From positions 62,001 through 126,000 of the forward strand of contig JAGAZO010000003.1 of the NCBI GenBank assembly GCA_017940005.1: DNA of 64,000 nucleotides, read 5' to 3'. Below the pieces are notes generated by a model. That model was not told the DNA's origin, searched no databases, and worked only from the letters and a program-made list of their open reading frames with translations. Each line of letters starts with the position of its first letter. The stretch's first letter is position 1. Below, one piece after another: positions 61,647-64,000 of this stretch. Source of the DNA: Treponema sp. (GTDB lineage Bacteria; Spirochaetota; Spirochaetia; Treponematales; Treponemataceae). Both the position numbers and the translations under genes were made by a program.

Positions 61647-62486
61647 ATGTTCACTATTCTGGAAAAAAAAGAGCTTTCTCCGGGCGTATTTTATATGAAG
61701 CTGACTGCTTCGGAGATTGCTCGTAACCGTAAAGCTGGGCAATTTGTTATTGTGCAAGTAGACGACAATTACGGCGAGCGTATTCCGCTTACAATCGCGG
61801 ACGCAAATGCGGATGAAGGCTGGATTGCGCTCGTGTTTCAAGCGGTGGGTGCTACGACATATGCGCTTTCTCAAAAGAAAACGGGCGACTCTCTTCCAGT
61901 GATTCTTGGACCGCTTGGAAATCCGTCTGTTATACGCACGTATGATAAGCCTGTTGTCGTTGTGGGAGGCGGGTTTGGCGTTGCGCCGTGCTATCCGATT
62001 GTGCAAGCGCTCAAAGCGGCAGGCAATAATGTGATTATGATAATCGGCGCGCGCAACAAAGATTTGTTAATTTTTGTTGACGAGATGAAAGCGATTGCAG
62101 ACAATGTTATCATCATGACTGACGACGGCAGCGCGGGACGACAAGGGCTTGTCACTGTGCCGCTTGAAGAGCTGTGTACATCAGAAACGCCGCCTGCAGA
62201 AGTGATTGCAATCGGTCCGCCTGTTATGATGAAGTTTGCATGCAAGACGACAGCGCAATACAATATTCCAACAACTGTTTCGCTCAACACGATTATGATT
62301 GACGGCACGGGCATGTGCGGCGGCTGTAGAGCGCTCGTTGGCGGCGAAACAAAATTTGTGTGCGTTGACGGTCCTGATTTTGACGGGCATAAAGTTGACT
62401 GGGACAACATGATGATGCGCATGGGCACATTCAAATCAAAAGAAGCTGAAGCGTTTCACAAGTGCAAACTCGAAAGCGCGCGTTGA
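61647..62486 (+). CDS. nfnA: NfnA-like subunit: NAD(H)-binding, FAD and [2Fe-2S] flavoprotein
   Basis: 279 residues, the ferredoxin–NADP+ reductase-like alpha subunit of the NfnAB/sulfide dehydrogenase group. An FAD-binding barrel (RIPLTIAD, then a GPLGNPS loop) is followed by the nucleotide domain (VVVVGGGFGVAPCYPI) and a C-terminal [2Fe-2S] site made from the CGGC and FVCVDGP stretches. With its partner it couples ferredoxin and NADH oxidation to NADP+ reduction by flavin-based bifurcation. The partner gene begins 13 nt on. Confidence 0.92.
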   Translation: MFTILEKKELSPGVFYMKLTASEIARNRKAGQFVIVQVDDNYGERIPLTIADANADEGWIALVFQAVGATTYALSQKKTGDSLPVILGPLGNPSVIRTYDKPVVVVGGGFGVAPCYPIVQALKAAGNNVIMIIGARNKDLLIFVDEMKAIADNVIIMTDDGSAGRQGLVTVPLEELCTSETPPAEVIAIGPPVMMKFACKTTAQYNIPTTVSLNTIMIDGTGMCGGCRALVGGETKFVCVDGPDFDGHKVDWDNMMMRMGTFKSKEAEAFHKCKLESAR

Positions 62487-62499
62487 TAGGATTATACAA

Positions 62500-64000
62500 A
62501 TGGCAGAGCATATTTCATCAGAAAAACTTGCGGAGCAAGCAAAAAGTCACTATGACGCGTTGCAAAAAAAAAGCGAGCCGATCTCTCAAAAAGACAGAAT
62601 GACGCTCCCGCAGCAGGAAATGCCTGTGCGCGATGCAAAACAGCGCGCGCGCGAAATGGAGGAAGTTGCGCTCGGCTACACAAAAGAACAAGCGGTGGTT
62701 GAAGCGCAACGCTGCTTGCAATGCAAAAACGAGCCGTGCGTCAATGGCTGTCCTGTGGGCGTGCAAATACCGTTGTTTATCGCGCATATTCAAAAGGGCG
62801 ATTTTAAAAGCGCAATCGATACAATCAAGCAGACGAATTTGCTGCCGGCAATTTGTGGTCGCGTGTGCCCGCAGGAGAAGCAATGTCAAAAAGAATGTAC
62901 TGTAGGGAAAATTCATAAAACTGTAGAAAAGGCTGTTTCAATCGGTAGGCTTGAGCGCTTTGTTGCAGATTGGGAACGCGAAAACAACAAAGTGACGCTC
63001 CCTGTTGTTGCAAAGCGAACTGGCAAAAAAGTTGCAGTTATTGGCTCTGGTCCTGCTGGGCTTACTGTTGCTGCCGACTGCGCGCGCGCTGGCCATGACG
63101 TAACGGTGTTTGACGCGTTGCACAAGCCAGGCGGCGTCATGTTGTACGGCATTCCTGAGTTTCGTCTGCCCAAATCGATTGTTGCGGACGAAGTTGAGAA
63201 TTTGAAAAAACTTGGCGTGCGGTTTGAGATGAATTTTCTTGTTGGCAGAACAGATACGCTTGACCAGTTGTTGAGCGAAAAACATTTTGACGCCGCCTTT
63301 GTGGGCACGGGCGCAGGGTTGCCAAAATTTTTTGACATTCCTGGAGAAAATTTAATCGGCGTATTCAGCGCGAACGAATATCTTGCGCGCGCCAATCTCA
63401 TGAAAGCGTATGAGAAAGATACCGCTGCAACGCCGTATTACGAAGCAAAGCACGTGATTGTGTGCGGTGGCGGCAATGTTGCGATGGATGCCTCGCGTAT
63501 GGCGCTTCGGCTTGGTGCAGAGAGCGTCACTGTCATGTACCGCCGCACGCGCGATGAAATGCCTGCGCGCAAAGAAGAAGTTGCACACGCGGAAGAAGAG
63601 GGCATTGTGTTTCGCTTTCTTGAAAACCCTGTTGAAGTGCTCGGCATCGAAAGCGACGACAGAAGCGTAAATGGCAGAGTGCGCGCTGTAAAAGCGTTAA
63701 GCTATGAGCTTGGCGAACCTGACAGTTCTGGGCGCAGAAGCCCTGTTGCAATAGAAGGCAGCGAGCACGAAATTGCGTGCGATGCGCTCATCGTCGCGCT
63801 TGGCAACGGCAGCAATCCGCTCTTGGTGCGCACAACGCCCGGATTAGATGCAGACAAAAAAGGGCATATCACTGTTGACGAAAAGCAGGCGACGAGCAAG
63901 ACAAAAGTATGGGCGGGCGGCGATATTGTGCTTGGCGCTGCCACAGTGATTCTTGCAATGGGCGAAGGACGCAAAGCTGCGGCAAGCATAAACGAGTATT
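62500..64000 (+). CDS. nfnB: NfnB/glutamate-synthase small-subunit-like NADPH oxidoreductase, 3'-truncated by window edge
   Basis: The ATG at 62500 opens a frame that runs off the right edge with 500 residues visible. The N-terminal [4Fe-4S] ligands are Cys72, 75, 80 and 84 and Cys119, 123, 129 and 133. Two Rossmann dinucleotide motifs follow: VAVIGSGPAGLTVAADCARA (about 162-181) for FAD and HVIVCGGGNVAMDASRMALR for NADPH. GltD-type proteins and NfnB share this layout; pairing with NfnA at 13 nt argues for NfnB, although it may be annotated gltA or gltD elsewhere. The gene should end within about 30 residues of the edge if it has the usual length. Confidence 0.93.
   Translation, partial: MAEHISSEKLAEQAKSHYDALQKKSEPISQKDRMTLPQQEMPVRDAKQRAREMEEVALGYTKEQAVVEAQRCLQCKNEPCVNGCPVGVQIPLFIAHIQKGDFKSAIDTIKQTNLLPAICGRVCPQEKQCQKECTVGKIHKTVEKAVSIGRLERFVADWERENNKVTLPVVAKRTGKKVAVIGSGPAGLTVAADCARAGHDVTVFDALHKPGGVMLYGIPEFRLPKSIVADEVENLKKLGVRFEMNFLVGRTDTLDQLLSEKHFDAAFVGTGAGLPKFFDIPGENLIGVFSANEYLARANLMKAYEKDTAATPYYEAKHVIVCGGGNVAMDASRMALRLGAESVTVMYRRTRDEMPARKEEVAHAEEEGIVFRFLENPVEVLGIESDDRSVNGRVRAVKALSYELGEPDSSGRRSPVAIEGSEHEIACDALIVALGNGSNPLLVRTTPGLDADKKGHITVDEKQATSKTKVWAGGDIVLGAATVILAMGEGRKAAASINEY

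Noticed and set aside
1..64000. CRISPR array, transposase, integrase or phage genes
   Set aside because: No regularly spaced direct repeats and no DDE, tyrosine or serine recombinase signatures were seen.

Overview
The window looks like a chromosomal segment of a treponeme or close spirochaete relative with roughly mid-range GC. The main supports are a spirochaete-style ispE–spoVG–rplY–tilS neighbourhood, a large TPR membrane protein resembling the periplasmic flagellar collar protein FlcA, a secreted DUF2259 protein, many lipoproteins and beta-barrel-like exported proteins, and a dense gene layout with short 4-nt operon overlaps. Assignment is from recognised protein families read by eye; no database was searched. 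No phage, integrase, insertion sequence, rRNA operon or CRISPR array was seen.

Layout. 0–8 kb: the 3' part of an M20 metallohydrolase, a zinc-ribbon membrane protein, a deletion remnant of an alpha-amylase-family gene, a double M16-peptidase-like secreted protein that has lost the zinc motif, a secreted hypothetical, and a lipoprotein 5'-nucleotidase. 8–18.5 kb: core housekeeping genes (ispE, spoVG, tRNA-Gln, rplY, tilS, a large exported protein with acidic Dx[DN]xDG loops, an HtrA-like lipoprotein protease, lepA, era). 18.5–24 kb: a GC-rich palindromic repeat, then a leftward three-gene export operon (RND/MMPL transporter, LolA-like protein, beta-barrel) whose promoter carries a perfect 20-bp palindrome. 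24–33 kb: a glycogen-binding-like secreted protein, FlcA-like protein with a CTP-type lipid kinase-like partner, a membrane protein, a DUF2259 protein, a YoeB toxin paired with a DinJ/RelB-type antitoxin, and a guaB of the Tritrichomonas-like type.

33–44.5 kb: membrane protein, Nif3-like protein, lspA, the activated-methyl-cycle pair mtnN and luxS, a Fic AMP-transferase with an N-terminal HTH and an inverted repeat at its promoter, a DUF1538 membrane protein coupled to a tandem PII-like protein and birA, a large unknown coiled-coil protein, and a frameshifted DUF1848 gene. 44.5–52 kb: a complete leftward TolC–MacA–MacB–ABC export operon, murJ, and a DUF4143 ATPase with an array of 14-bp operator-like sites. 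52–64 kb: remnants, a DUF4139 protein, a MATE exporter, a YitT-family protein, an FtsH-like AAA+ ATPase without its protease domain, a lipoprotein/outer-membrane pair, and the NfnA–NfnB-like electron-bifurcating pair that runs off the right edge.

The most general observation is that many operon-leading genes have a good sigma-70 -10 box only 5–12 nt from the start codon and no Shine-Dalgarno, implying leaderless or near-leaderless mRNAs alongside ordinary SD-led genes. Several noncoding stretches carry clustered hairpins that are not simple terminators.
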